Shown here piece after piece: positions 30,182 to 37,537 of a stretch of 39,451 bases of DNA. The notes beneath the pieces were generated by a model. It saw only the letters and a program-made list of their open reading frames with translations. It had not been told where the DNA came from and did not search any database. Source of the DNA: a virus; IMG/VR virus record IMGVR_UViG_3300042868_011883, positions 1 to 39,451 of that record. The stretch is one strand, 5' to 3'. How positions within the stretch are numbered: the stretch's first letter is position 1; each line of letters starts with the position of its first letter. The position numbers and the translations under genes were made by a program.

Positions 30182-30562
30182 AATAATTGTTTCTCTTTGT
30201 TTCTTTAACTCAACAACCATTTGTTCCAAACGATAAATTTCATCATCAATACTCTCAATTCTTTGAAAATCATTTCCAGATTTGTATAGATTGATAATTT
30301 TATGTTTAATCAGTTCTAACTTTTTATTATAGAAACAAAATGTACTATATTGTGCAAGTCCGTGTATAACGGTTGCATGGTCTTTATTAACACTTCTACC
30401 TATTTTTGCAAGACTTTGACTTGGTGTTAAATCTTTTAGTATAGAATAATATAAACATCGTGCCTCAACATTGTAACGTTCTCTTGTAGTAATAGTAACA
30501 TCAATACCTAACTCGGTAATTATATGTTGCCTAACTCTTTCATTTGCCCTATCAAATACCAT
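30143..30562 (-). CDS. DnaA domain IV-like DNA-binding protein
   Basis: 139 residues. The first 75 resemble the DNA-binding domain IV of DnaA: TTRERYNVEARCLYYSIL, then LAKIGRSVNKDHATVIHGL, with the DHATVIHG box at 61-68. There is no ATPase domain. The tail is a coiled-coil helix (DDEIYRLEQMVVELKKQRET). Likely a sequence-specific DNA-binding protein for replication or regulation. Last gene of a four-gene operon; it overlaps its upstream neighbour by one base (TAATG). Confidence 0.82.
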   Translation of the reverse strand: MVFDRANERVRQHIITELGIDVTITTRERYNVEARCLYYSILKDLTPSQSLAKIGRSVNKDHATVIHGLAQYSTFCFYNKKLELIKHKIINLYKSGNDFQRIESIDDEIYRLEQMVVELKKQRETIIFNKTLTEVDLVV

Positions 30563-30873
30563 TAGTTATTTTCATCAATAAGTTCAACAATTGTGATTTT
30601 ATCTTCTATGCTATTTAAGTCATTGAACGAATAAGTATCAGCACTTTCAATATCTTCAAAATCAAAATCAACTGCAACGATTAAACCATTGCTATCAATT
30701 TGTTTTGGTATGATTGATTTTGTTTTGCTCTCACTCTCACAATAAACATCAACACAATCGTTTGTATCAATATCAATTGGGTGTGATTTTTTAATACGTT
30801 TTACACGCATATTAAATTTCTTTTCCGTTCTTTGCGTAAGCAAGTTTAACGTTTCTCTTAAAGGTAAACTCAT
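30562..30873 (-). CDS. Hypothetical acidic protein, 103 residues
   Basis: Not recognised. Basic start (TQRTEKKFNMRVKRIKKSH) and an acidic rest (IVAVDFDFEDIESADTYSF). It overlaps the genes on both sides by 1-4 bases, so tight co-translation with the DnaA-like protein. Confidence 0.68.
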   Translation of the reverse strand: MSLPLRETLNLLTQRTEKKFNMRVKRIKKSHPIDIDTNDCVDVYCESESKTKSIIPKQIDSNGLIVAVDFDFEDIESADTYSFNDLNSIEDKITIVELIDENN

Positions 30874-31085
30874 CGTTGCAATTTGTTTTTTAAGTTGATT
30901 AATTCTAAATAGGATAAATCTAAATTCATTCTATTTGCCGTAGCATTATTTATTAACCAAATCAATTGGTTAACCTCATCTTTGGATAAAATATCATTTT
31001 GCCAACAATCATCATCTAATCGTTCTCTCAATTCAGTTTGTTCGTCAATATGTACGTTTTCAAAATTTACTAATAATTTGCCCAT
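30870..31085 (-). CDS. Hypothetical protein, 71 residues
   Basis: Not recognised. Acidic helical protein (QTELRERLDDDCWQNDILS; NQLIWLINNATANR). Starts in the AAAACAATATG version of the start motif and overlaps the next gene by four bases. Confidence 0.66.
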   Translation of the reverse strand: MGKLLVNFENVHIDEQTELRERLDDDCWQNDILSKDEVNQLIWLINNATANRMNLDLSYLELINLKNKLQR

Positions 31086-31091
31086 ATTGTT

Positions 31092-31271
31092 TTATGTTAA
31101 ACTTGTATCAAATAATTTTCTGAAACGATAAGCTATTGTTGAAAACCTAACAATGTCAAGGTTTTTTACTGCAAAGTTTTTTAGTATTCTTCTATATCGT
31201 AACAAGTCATAATAACAAGGTATTATTGTAATGTTACGAATAGTAAGTCCAAATAATTTCCAATTTTTCAT
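31092..31271 (-). CDS. Small basic protein, 59 residues
   Basis: KNWKLFGLTIRNITIIPCYYD then RYRRILKNFAVKNL and VRFSTIAYRFRKLF. Basic and aromatic; could bind nucleic acid or membrane. First gene of the DnaA-like operon, just after a promoter, and 6 bases from the next start. Confidence 0.6.
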   Translation of the reverse strand: MKNWKLFGLTIRNITIIPCYYDLLRYRRILKNFAVKNLDIVRFSTIAYRFRKLFDTSLT

Positions 31272-31295
31272 CTTTGGTGTGTTTTAATTAGAGTA

Positions 31296-31352
31296 CAAAG
31301 GTAGTGAATAATTCCACTCTCGCAAGTGTGAATATGTTAAAGTCTTGTTAAA
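31296..31352 (-). promoter_or_regulatory. Promoter module, hairpin class
   Basis: TACCTTTG (31296-31303), TTG 19 bases upstream in a CACTTGCGAGAGTG hairpin, 18-bp element 31335-31352 overlapping an upstream stop. Confidence 0.7.
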
Positions 31353-31441
31353 ACTATTAGTAAAAAAATTAATAGAATAAATGATATCCATTTAACTCTT
31401 TTAAAAATAAATTTTAATTCTTTTTTGTCAATTTCTTTCAT
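31337..31441 (-). CDS. 34-residue single-span membrane peptide
   Basis: KEIDKKELKFIFKRVKW followed by ISFILLIFLLIVL. Starts in TATATAAAACAATATG and its stop codon lies in the 18-bp element. Confidence 0.55.
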   Translation of the reverse strand: MKEIDKKELKFIFKRVKWISFILLIFLLIVLTRL

Positions 31442-31457
31442 ATTGTTTTATATAAAA

Positions 31458-31754
31458 TTAATCTACGATACCATTACCATAATACAAATTGAAACTCTTT
31501 GCTTTGTAGTCCTCAGATTGCAACCATTCTTTGTAACGTGCTTTTACTTTTTCGTCAGCAAATTCGTAATAGTGTCCGTTGCAATAACGTAATTGATTAT
31601 TCTTTTTATAGAATTGCTCAAATAAGTCTATATCGTTTTGTGCGTGTAGCGTTTCACTACGTTTGTATTCGGGTTTAGTATCTAAATATCTAAAACCACT
31701 TTCAGTAACAACTGATTTGTTTGCTGGTGCAAAATAGTTTAAAATAGTGTCCAT
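31458..31754 (-). CDS. Hypothetical protein, 98 residues
   Basis: Not recognised. Aromatic-rich (YCNGHYYEFADEKVKARYKE; SFNLYYGNGIVD). It starts three bases after the stop of the two-span membrane protein. Confidence 0.66.
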   Translation of the reverse strand: MDTILNYFAPANKSVVTESGFRYLDTKPEYKRSETLHAQNDIDLFEQFYKKNNQLRYCNGHYYEFADEKVKARYKEWLQSEDYKAKSFNLYYGNGIVD

Positions 31755-31756
31755 AA

Positions 31757-31927
31757 TTATTGGTTTTTTTCTTTATGTAATAATGTACCAAAAGCAAATG
31801 AACCTATTGCAATTAATAAGTAGCCAACCCAAATAAAATTAGTTTTATTTGTTAAACCAACAACTGCAAATCCAACAATGACTAACAAACTTAATAATGA
31901 CAAACTGAATAATGATAATTTTCTCAT
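31757..31927 (-). CDS. Two-span membrane protein, 56 residues
   Basis: RKLSLFSLSLLSLLVIVGFA and NFIWVGYLLIAIGSFAFGTL form two membrane segments with a short loop (LTNKT). It has the promoter and the standard leader directly upstream. Confidence 0.65.
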   Translation of the reverse strand: MRKLSLFSLSLLSLLVIVGFAVVGLTNKTNFIWVGYLLIAIGSFAFGTLLHKEKNQ

Positions 31928-31950
31928 AATGATTAGTTTTAAATTCCCTA

Positions 31951-32002
31951 CAAAGATAAGGCGAATATTTTAATATACAATCACTTTAACAAAACTTTAA
32001 CA
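31951..32002 (-). promoter_or_regulatory. Promoter module, inverted 18-bp element
   Basis: TTG, 19 bases with ATTCGCC, TATCTTTG (31951-31958); element 31985-32002. Confidence 0.72.
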
Positions 32003-32098
32003 TATAAAAATCAAAGAAAATATAAAAGTGATAAATGCTACCAACGTTAGTATTATGAAATTAATAATAAGTAACTTTTTATTTATGTGGTCAGGCAT
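31997..32098 (-). CDS. 33-residue membrane peptide
   Basis: PDHINKK then a long hydrophobic segment (LLIINFIILTLVAFITFIF). The start overlaps the upstream stop by 8 bases (ATGCCTGA). Confidence 0.5.
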   Translation of the reverse strand: MPDHINKKLLIINFIILTLVAFITFIFSLIFIC

Positions 32099-32261
32099 AT
32101 TGTAATGCTGGTGTTTCATCGCTTTTCCAATTGGTTAAAATTTTCCATTGATTTATCCAACATATAGCGTTTTTTAAATCGGTATCGGTAATTTCATTTT
32201 TAGCGTTAATTTCCTTAACTCTACTTTCTATTTGCATTATTTCAAATTCAGTACTTGTCAT
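32091..32261 (-). CDS. Small helical protein, 56 residues
   Basis: TSTEFEIMQIESRVKEINAK then DTDLKNAICWINQWKILTNW. Helical, unknown. Starts in TATATAAAACGATATG. Confidence 0.58.
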   Translation of the reverse strand: MTSTEFEIMQIESRVKEINAKNEITDTDLKNAICWINQWKILTNWKSDETPALQYA

Positions 32262-32277
32262 ATCGTTTTATATAAGA

Positions 32278-32568
32278 TTATTGAAATTCATAACCAACTT
32301 CTGTAACGTAAATTGTGTTATTCTCAAAATCGGGTTTACGCAACATCAAAAAGTATATATCAATATCACAAAAAATATCGTGTGCATCTAAACAACACAT
32401 CAAATTGTAATCACTTGTATCACATTCATCTTTGTTATCAGTAACATCTTCGATAACCATTGGTGCATCGAGTTTAAATTCTTTTTGTAGGTGTTCTGCA
32501 AGACTTTCAAGTGAAAATCTATAATGTACCAAACCCTCTAAAATCTGTATTACTTTTGTCGGTTTCAT
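32278..32568 (-). CDS. Hypothetical acidic protein, 96 residues
   Basis: Not recognised. Basic/helical first third (FSLESLAEHLQKEFKL), then an acidic cysteine-rich part (NKDECDTSDYNLMCCLDAHD). Starts in the AAAACTATATG form of the start motif. Confidence 0.66.
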   Translation of the reverse strand: MKPTKVIQILEGLVHYRFSLESLAEHLQKEFKLDAPMVIEDVTDNKDECDTSDYNLMCCLDAHDIFCDIDIYFLMLRKPDFENNTIYVTEVGYEFQ

Positions 32569-32579
32569 ATAGTTTTATA

Positions 32580-32747
32580 TTAGAATTTACATTTCGTTTC
32601 ATTTTTAAATTCATACCACGCATCGTAAAGTTCATCTACATTGAGTGTTCTGTTTTTATAAATGCGACAAGCACCCATTGTGCTTACTTCTCTTGTGTGT
32701 TTTATTAACCACGTTGCAAAATCTTTTGCTCTACTTTCGGGTGTCAT
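32580..32747 (-). CDS. Small protein, 55 residues
   Basis: TPESRAKDFATWLIKHTREV; ACRIYKNRTLNVDELYDAWY. Helical, unknown. First gene of its operon; a promoter (32766-32773) lies 19 bases upstream. Confidence 0.6.
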   Translation of the reverse strand: MTPESRAKDFATWLIKHTREVSTMGACRIYKNRTLNVDELYDAWYEFKNETKCKF

Positions 32748-32765
32748 AGTGTTTTATTTAGAGTA

Positions 32766-32823
32766 CAAATGTAGTGAACAATTCCCACCCTTGCAAGTGG
32801 GTTAGTGTTAAAATTTTGTTAAA
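32766..32823 (-). promoter_or_regulatory. Promoter module, hairpin class
   Basis: TACATTTG (32766-32773); TTG inside the CCCACTTGCAAGGGTGGG hairpin 20 bases upstream; element 32806-32823. Confidence 0.72.
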
Positions 32824-32977
32824 TTATTTCAAAACAATTTTCATCTAATTGATTAATAGAAACTCTATCTAAAGTTATGTTTTCCCTACGCTCAACAATT
32901 TTTATTGCTCTTAACGCTGACGCATAACTACCATATTGTTTATTAATAATGTTTGACGATGTAAGTTTATTGTTCAT
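32819..32977 (-). CDS. Small protein, 52 residues
   Basis: NNKLTSSNIINKQYGSYASA followed by LRAIKIVERREN. ATG 32977 chosen by the leader. Unknown. Its stop overlaps the next 18-bp element. Confidence 0.6.
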   Translation of the reverse strand: MNNKLTSSNIINKQYGSYASALRAIKIVERRENITLDRVSINQLDENCFEII

Positions 32978-33000
32978 ATTGTTTGGTTTTAATGTTGGTA

Positions 33001-33058
33001 CAAAGATAAAAAACAAATCCCACTCTCGCAAGTGGGAAAATGTTAAAGTTTTGTTAAA
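33001..33058 (-). promoter_or_regulatory. Promoter module, hairpin class
   Basis: TATCTTTG (33001-33008); TTG in CCCACTTGCGAGAGTGGG, 20 bases upstream; element 33041-33058 right after the upstream stop. Confidence 0.75.
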
Positions 33059-33060
33059 GT

Positions 33061-33438
33061 TTATTGTTGAAAATAAGGTGCAATTATTTCTTCGCCCTCT
33101 GCTTTCAACATTGCGTCAACGTGTGCAACCGCTTGTTTGTCATCTTGGCGATAAACATACGCACCATTTGACGATGCAACCACAAATTGCTTGTTTTCTA
33201 AACCCCAAATGTAATAGTTTCTTGTGTCGGTTTCGTCAAGTGTTTTTAACGCTTTTACGCAAGTTTCATTTAGTTCGGGAAATAATCTTGGACTACCCGT
33301 AATGCTTGATACAATAGCAAGTTTCATACTGCCATTGTCAAATTCTTCTGATTCGGTTTGATTGCCGATGTTTTCTAACCCCTCAACCAATAATGATTTG
33401 TAGGCTCCTGGGTTTGCTCTTGGAAATGGATTGTTCAT
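33061..33438 (-). CDS. Hypothetical protein, 125 residues
   Basis: Not recognised. Mixed alpha/beta (NPFPRANPGAYKSLLVEGLE; YYIWGLENKQFVVASSNGAY). ATG 33438 chosen by the leader. Single-gene unit. Confidence 0.7.
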   Translation of the reverse strand: MNNPFPRANPGAYKSLLVEGLENIGNQTESEEFDNGSMKLAIVSSITGSPRLFPELNETCVKALKTLDETDTRNYYIWGLENKQFVVASSNGAYVYRQDDKQAVAHVDAMLKAEGEEIIAPYFQQ

Positions 33439-33461
33439 AATGATTAGTTTTAAATTCCATA

Positions 33462-33519
33462 CAAAAATAAGGCGAATATTTCTATTCGCCAAATTTTGCT
33501 TTGTTAAAGTTGTGTTAAA
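33462..33519 (-). promoter_or_regulatory. Promoter module, GGCGAATA class
   Basis: TATTTTTG (33462-33469); TTG leads the hairpin GGCGAATA-GAAA-TATTCGCC; element 33502-33519. Confidence 0.72.
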
Positions 33520-34097
33520 GTTTCTTTTAACGCTTTCAGTTCTTCAAGTGTAGGAACATAGTTTCTAATTTCTTCGCCATCTTCATCGTAACTTTTGATA
33601 CCAAAATTTCTTTTGTCGTGTTCGCCACAAGTATCAAAGTTTTCAATAGTGTAACCTAACCTAACAACTTTTTGTTCTGCATCAGTTAATGCTCTCCAAA
33701 ACTTTGCGTTTTTGCCAAATTGTTTTTTGAAACCTTTGCTATTTTCAACTGCTAAAAAGATTGCTTTTCTTTTTTCAGCATCATCAAAACCTAAACTATT
33801 TGATAGTGTTCTCAAACCACTTGTTTCAAGTGTTTGTTTAAGTTGGTGCAAATTATCAATTGGTAGTCCACCTAACTTGGTTGATTGTTCGTCATAATCC
33901 CAATCGTCACAATCAACAAAACCAAAACGTGTTTCTTCACAATTGTTGCACCAATAAGTAAATGATTGTTCAAAGTTACCTTTGGTTACTGCTACTTCTC
34001 CTCTTAAAGAAACGCTAATGTCAACTGCATCGTTTAGCAATTCTCCTTTTACTTCTCCCGATACGACTTGTAAGCCGTTAAATAAATTGTTTGTCAT
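33504..34097 (-). CDS. Hypothetical protein, 197 residues
   Basis: Not recognised. Beta-rich start (GEVKGELLNDAVDISVSLRG), a possible zinc site (YWCNNCEETRFGFVDCDDWD), helical middle, acidic end. Its final codons are part of the 18-bp element. Confidence 0.7.
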   Translation of the reverse strand: MTNNLFNGLQVVSGEVKGELLNDAVDISVSLRGEVAVTKGNFEQSFTYWCNNCEETRFGFVDCDDWDYDEQSTKLGGLPIDNLHQLKQTLETSGLRTLSNSLGFDDAEKRKAIFLAVENSKGFKKQFGKNAKFWRALTDAEQKVVRLGYTIENFDTCGEHDKRNFGIKSYDEDGEEIRNYVPTLEELKALKETLTQL

Positions 34098-34121
34098 AAT
34101 GAATAAGTTTTAAATTCTTTG

Positions 34122-34179
34122 CAAATGTAAGGCGAATAAAACTATCCACCAAATCTATAAGTGTTAAAATTATGTTAAA
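34122..34179 (-). promoter_or_regulatory. Promoter module
   Basis: TACATTTG (34122-34129), ATTCGCC spacer, TTG 20 bases upstream; element variant 34162-34179. Confidence 0.7.
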
Positions 34180-34477
34180 GTTTTATCACTCTAAAATTAT
34201 GTCTATACTTTTTTTCTACATAAACACAAGAACCGCTTTCATCACGATACTCATTATAATCATCATCTAACGCTTTTCCGTTTTCATCTATGTACTGGAA
34301 ATTTTCGTATTTTGAAGTCATAGGTCCGTTATCAGTTTTCAATTTCCAATTTACTGGATAATCGATACCACTTGTAAACCCCTCATTTATTGCTTTGGCT
34401 ATTTGAGATAAAACGTGTTCAATATTACGTTTATCCCCTTTATCCAATTTAATACTTAATTTATATGTTTTTGCCAT
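34175..34477 (-). CDS. Hypothetical protein, 100 residues
   Basis: Not recognised. Basic start (KTYKLSIKLDKGDKRNIEHV), acidic and tyrosine-rich end (DDDYNEYRDESGSCVYVEKK). Third gene of the operon from 34956. The start motif lies about 6 bases before the ATG. Confidence 0.66.
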   Translation of the reverse strand: MAKTYKLSIKLDKGDKRNIEHVLSQIAKAINEGFTSGIDYPVNWKLKTDNGPMTSKYENFQYIDENGKALDDDYNEYRDESGSCVYVEKKYRHNFRVIKL

Positions 34478-34490
34478 TTCTTATATAGTT

Positions 34491-34742
34491 TTATATGAAT
34501 TCTCCACCATTTTCTAAAAACTCATTTAGGTCAAACTTAAACATAACCAATCTGCAATGATTTCGTAATTGGTCTAACGGAATTTGCTCACGTTTTGATG
34601 TTGAATAATAACCTTGATGTTCAAATCGTTTTATCCATACTTGAAACGCATCGTCTGCTTTTTCGGGACTTGAATAAATCTTATCCATATACATACCAAA
34701 ACCATCGGGACTATTAATGTCGTAACCTCTTTTAAATGCCAT
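34491..34742 (-). CDS. Hypothetical protein, 83 residues
   Basis: Not recognised. AFKRGYDINSPDGFGMYMDK; helical centre with aromatic residues. Starts in TATATAAAACGATATG-type sequence (AATATAAAACGATATG). Confidence 0.66.
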   Translation of the reverse strand: MAFKRGYDINSPDGFGMYMDKIYSSPEKADDAFQVWIKRFEHQGYYSTSKREQIPLDQLRNHCRLVMFKFDLNEFLENGGEFI

Positions 34743-34753
34743 ATCGTTTTATA

Positions 34754-34936
34754 TTAGATTTTTTTTCTTAACTTTAATTCTTTGATAACTTCTGCTACCA
34801 TATCTTGCACTTCAAACTCGCTTTGGTCGTCAGTATCGGTACAATCGGGAACGTAACCCAATTCAATCAATTTATTGGTAATTGTGATACCAATTTCTTG
34901 TCTTTCATCTCGGTCTAACTTTCTTGTCTTTGCCAT
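34754..34936 (-). CDS. Hypothetical protein, 60 residues
   Basis: Not recognised. KTRKLDRDERQEIGITITNK then an acidic middle and VAEVIKELKLRKK. First gene of its operon; start in AATATAAAACGATATG, 20 bases after the -7 box. Confidence 0.66.
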   Translation of the reverse strand: MAKTRKLDRDERQEIGITITNKLIELGYVPDCTDTDDQSEFEVQDMVAEVIKELKLRKKI

Positions 34937-34955
34937 ATCGTTTTATATTAGAGTA

Positions 34956-35013
34956 CAAAGATAAGGCGAATATTTCTATTCGCCAATATCTATTTAGTTA
35001 AAGTTATGTTAAA
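34956..35013 (-). promoter_or_regulatory. Promoter module, GGCGAATA class
   Basis: TATCTTTG (34956-34963); TTG and GGCGAATA/TATTCGCC hairpin; element 34996-35013. Confidence 0.75.
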
Positions 35014-35612
35014 AGTTTAACACTTTCATTTAACGCTAAATCTGTAACTTCATCAAGCAACAATACAACGTCAGTACGCATAAAGTTTTTAACCAATTCA
35101 AACTTGCTATTTACATAAGCGTAATTTCCAGCAGTTTGTGGTGTAACTTCAATTTTTTCTTCTTTCCACGCTTGGGTGTAAACTCGGTTGTTCTCAACAA
35201 ATATTTCCCCAACATCGCCATTTCCTTCGCCTTGCCATTGAATAGTACCATTTAACACATAACCATTTGGTGCGAGTATTTTATGAATAAGATATACAAG
35301 CCATTCTGTATAAGAATAAAACTTTTCGTTTCCGTCCCATTCCAAAGATAATTTATCTTCGGTTGGTATCCATTGTAACCAAAGTCCTGGTTGTGTGCTT
35401 GGTGGTTGGTTGTAATCAACAATATTTTTTTCTTGATTGTGTCCCCAATCATCACTACCAAAAACAAAAAACTCGCCCTCGATACCAAAAACATCAGAAA
35501 CATTACGTTTCATTCTTCGTGTTTCGCTTAATAGTTTTAAGTAATTAAACATTTTGTCCGATAAAGGTTTGTTAAAATCTAACTTGCCTTGAAAATCTGT
35601 TGTGTAACCCAT
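35004..35612 (-). CDS. GYTTDF-type conserved phage protein
   Basis: 202 residues. GYTTDFQGKLDFNKPLSDKM followed by YLKLLSETRRMKR is a pattern seen in many phage and some bacterial proteins of unknown function. The middle is tryptophan-rich (GLWLQWIPTEDKLSLEWDGN; LNGTIQWQGEGNGDVGEIFV). Single-gene unit; its stop lies in the 18-bp element. Confidence 0.8.
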   Translation of the reverse strand: MGYTTDFQGKLDFNKPLSDKMFNYLKLLSETRRMKRNVSDVFGIEGEFFVFGSDDWGHNQEKNIVDYNQPPSTQPGLWLQWIPTEDKLSLEWDGNEKFYSYTEWLVYLIHKILAPNGYVLNGTIQWQGEGNGDVGEIFVENNRVYTQAWKEEKIEVTPQTAGNYAYVNSKFELVKNFMRTDVVLLLDEVTDLALNESVKLLT

Positions 35613-35637
35613 TTTTATATACGTTTTAAATTCTGTA

Positions 35638-35689
35638 CAAAGATAAAGCGAATAATTGAATATACAATCACATTAACAAAACTTTAACA
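35638..35689 (-). promoter_or_regulatory. Promoter module, inverted element
   Basis: TTG, 19 bases, TATCTTTG (35638-35645); element 35672-35689. Confidence 0.72.
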
Positions 35690-35704
35690 TTTCATTATAA
35701 ACCA

Positions 35705-35733
35705 TAAAAAAAGGGAACGCTCACTTGTTCCCT
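35705..35733 (-). terminator. Terminator
   Basis: GGGAAC (35713-35718) pairs with GTTCCC (35727-35732), then T7 leftward. Ends the 35797-36327 unit. Confidence 0.8.
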
Positions 35734-35763
35734 CTTTCCGTTGTGTGTAGTTTAGTATCGGAC

Positions 35764-35785
35764 TTTCATATAAAACAATATGAAA
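35764..35785. repeat. TTTCATAT/ATATGAAA inverted repeat
   Basis: 8-bp perfect arms around AAAACA, between the gene stop and its terminator. Confidence 0.7.
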
Positions 35786-35796
35786 ATCTAATTTCT

Positions 35797-36327
35797 TTAT
35801 TCTTCGATTAAATCGAAAATCAATTCTGTAAACCCTTTCGGTTTTGTACCTTGAACGCTGATAAAATCTCTCGCCCAACTACCAACGATTTTATTTTTAT
35901 CTTTGCCCCAAAAGTCGCCACCGCCACCACCATTGCCCTCGCAAGTCAATAAAGGTAAAGGGTGTATTCTATATCCGTCATTATAACTTGGTACTTTGGT
36001 TTTATCAACAAACATTTTCTTGCTGATATTCAAAATGTATCTACCTTGTTTTATACCAATTCTATTTTTTGGAATGACTTTTGTTTTATCTTTGCATCGG
36101 TCATAAAGATTTGTTTTACGATTTTTGCAATTACCTGCATAATCGCCACCCCAAACAACCCTTTGCGGATTTTCAAAAATAAGACTTTCAAAAGTTTCTA
36201 CAAAACTATTCGTTAAATACGAATGTTCCATTAGTTTAAGTCCGTTGCTAAAATCGTGTGAACAAACCCACGCTTTAGGTGTCGTCTTATTTTCTGCCAA
36301 AACGACTGGCTTGTAATACTGCCCCAT
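35797..36327 (-). CDS. MGQYYKPVV-type conserved phage protein
   Basis: 176 residues. GQYYKPVVLAENK, WVCSHDFSNGLKLMEHSYL and RVVWGGDYAGNC match a conserved phage family of unknown function, beta-rich, with a polyglycine loop (CEGNGGGGGDFWG). Single-gene unit. Confidence 0.78.
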   Translation of the reverse strand: MGQYYKPVVLAENKTTPKAWVCSHDFSNGLKLMEHSYLTNSFVETFESLIFENPQRVVWGGDYAGNCKNRKTNLYDRCKDKTKVIPKNRIGIKQGRYILNISKKMFVDKTKVPSYNDGYRIHPLPLLTCEGNGGGGGDFWGKDKNKIVGSWARDFISVQGTKPKGFTELIFDLIEE

Positions 36328-36359
36328 AGTTTGTAATATTTAGATTAATAATTCGAGTA

Positions 36360-36416
36360 CAAAGATAAAAACAATTTCCCACCCTTGCAAGTGGGAAATG
36401 TTAAAGTTTTGTTAAT
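36360..36416 (-). promoter_or_regulatory. Promoter module, hairpin class
   Basis: TATCTTTG (36360-36367); TTG in CCCACTTGCAAGGGTGGG; element 36399-36416 right after the upstream stop. Confidence 0.75.
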
Positions 36417-37418
36417 TTATCGCATACGTTTAACAACTACCAAAACCATTGGATAAGTATCTTGGTAGTAATGAAAATCAAGTATCTTATAATTTTTACC
36501 AACTAAATTAATGAAATAGTTTTCAAGTGCTTTATCAGATAAACCTCTATTATCACTTTCATTGTTATTATTGTAATTGCTAAATTCTTTTATTTTATCA
36601 GCGTATTTTCCACCTCTAATTGGCAACCCAAAAGTCATTAACAATAAACCATTTACTACAACTAAATCGTTGTGAAAAATATACTCAACTTGTTTCATTG
36701 CAGTAGGTAATTGGCAACAATAATCAAGTATGTAGTGTGCAAATGTATCAGCATCTTTATCGTAGATTAAATCAGCCATACTACCATTATAAGGTGTACA
36801 ATTTTTAAGTCCGTTTTCTTTTACATAACTTTTACTTTGATTGAATGTATCAACAACCCGATTAACTCCAATAAAATGATTGCCCTCAACTAAATTATTT
36901 ATTTTACGTTCAATTTCCCACGTGATATGTGGTAGTGAAGGAATAAGTCCTACAACCCCACTATTAGCAATATACTCTGCAATAATGTTACGTTCTTCTT
37001 TTTTGTTTTCGCCATCAGCGTTGTTGTAATTATCAACTAAAGGTATTTGTTCTTTTTTGATAAGTGCCAACGCTTTACGTTCCAATTCGGTAGGAATGTA
37101 ATAATCATTTTGCTCAATAACTTCTGCAACATACGTTTCAACAACTTCTGTTGTTTTTACCTGTGTAGATAAGTTATTTTTTTTGTTTTTCTGTTGTTGA
37201 TAATACGCTTTGTTATACGCTTTTTTATCAACACTTACACTGGTAGGTTGATTGGCTTTTTTGTTAGCCCTTGTCATTGCTGACTTCATTGCGGCAACGT
37301 TACTACTAATAGTACGTAAAGGTACATTTAATTTTGTTGCTAATTCTTTGTTAGATAATGTAACATTATCTTTGATAAATTCTTGTACTTGTTTTGATGT
37401 AATAAGATTTGCACTCAT
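36417..37418 (-). CDS. HTH-containing protein, 333 residues
   Basis: Residues 5-45 form a helix-turn-helix (QVQEFIKDNVTLSNKELATK then LNVPLRTISSNVAAMK), followed by a basic linker (ANKKANQPTSVSVDKKAYNK). The C-terminal 200 residues are a separate domain (HITWEIERKINNL; THEN-like block DTFAHYILDYCCQLPTAM; VNGLLLMTFGLPIRGG) that faintly recalls a methyltransferase-type fold. Best candidate for a regulator of the repeated promoter elements, by inference only. Confidence 0.7.
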   Translation of the reverse strand: MSANLITSKQVQEFIKDNVTLSNKELATKLNVPLRTISSNVAAMKSAMTRANKKANQPTSVSVDKKAYNKAYYQQQKNKKNNLSTQVKTTEVVETYVAEVIEQNDYYIPTELERKALALIKKEQIPLVDNYNNADGENKKEERNIIAEYIANSGVVGLIPSLPHITWEIERKINNLVEGNHFIGVNRVVDTFNQSKSYVKENGLKNCTPYNGSMADLIYDKDADTFAHYILDYCCQLPTAMKQVEYIFHNDLVVVNGLLLMTFGLPIRGGKYADKIKEFSNYNNNNESDNRGLSDKALENYFINLVGKNYKILDFHYYQDTYPMVLVVVKRMR

Positions 37419-37462
37419 AACTCTGATTAGTTTTGTATTAATGATTTGTTTTAAATTCGGTA

Positions 37463-37513
37463 CAAAGATATAACTTTAAAGCGAATAAAAAACTGTTTAA
37501 CAAAACTTTAACA
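37463..37513 (-). promoter_or_regulatory. Promoter module, inverted element
   Basis: TATCTTTG (37463-37470); element 37496-37513 with no gene end nearby, which argues it belongs to the promoter. Confidence 0.7.
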
Positions 37514-37537
37514 CTATGTATTTTTATGCTTTTTTAT

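Noticed and set aside
26830-37513. CRISPR array
   Set aside because: The 18-bp elements lie hundreds of bases apart between genes, in both orientations, and without spacers.
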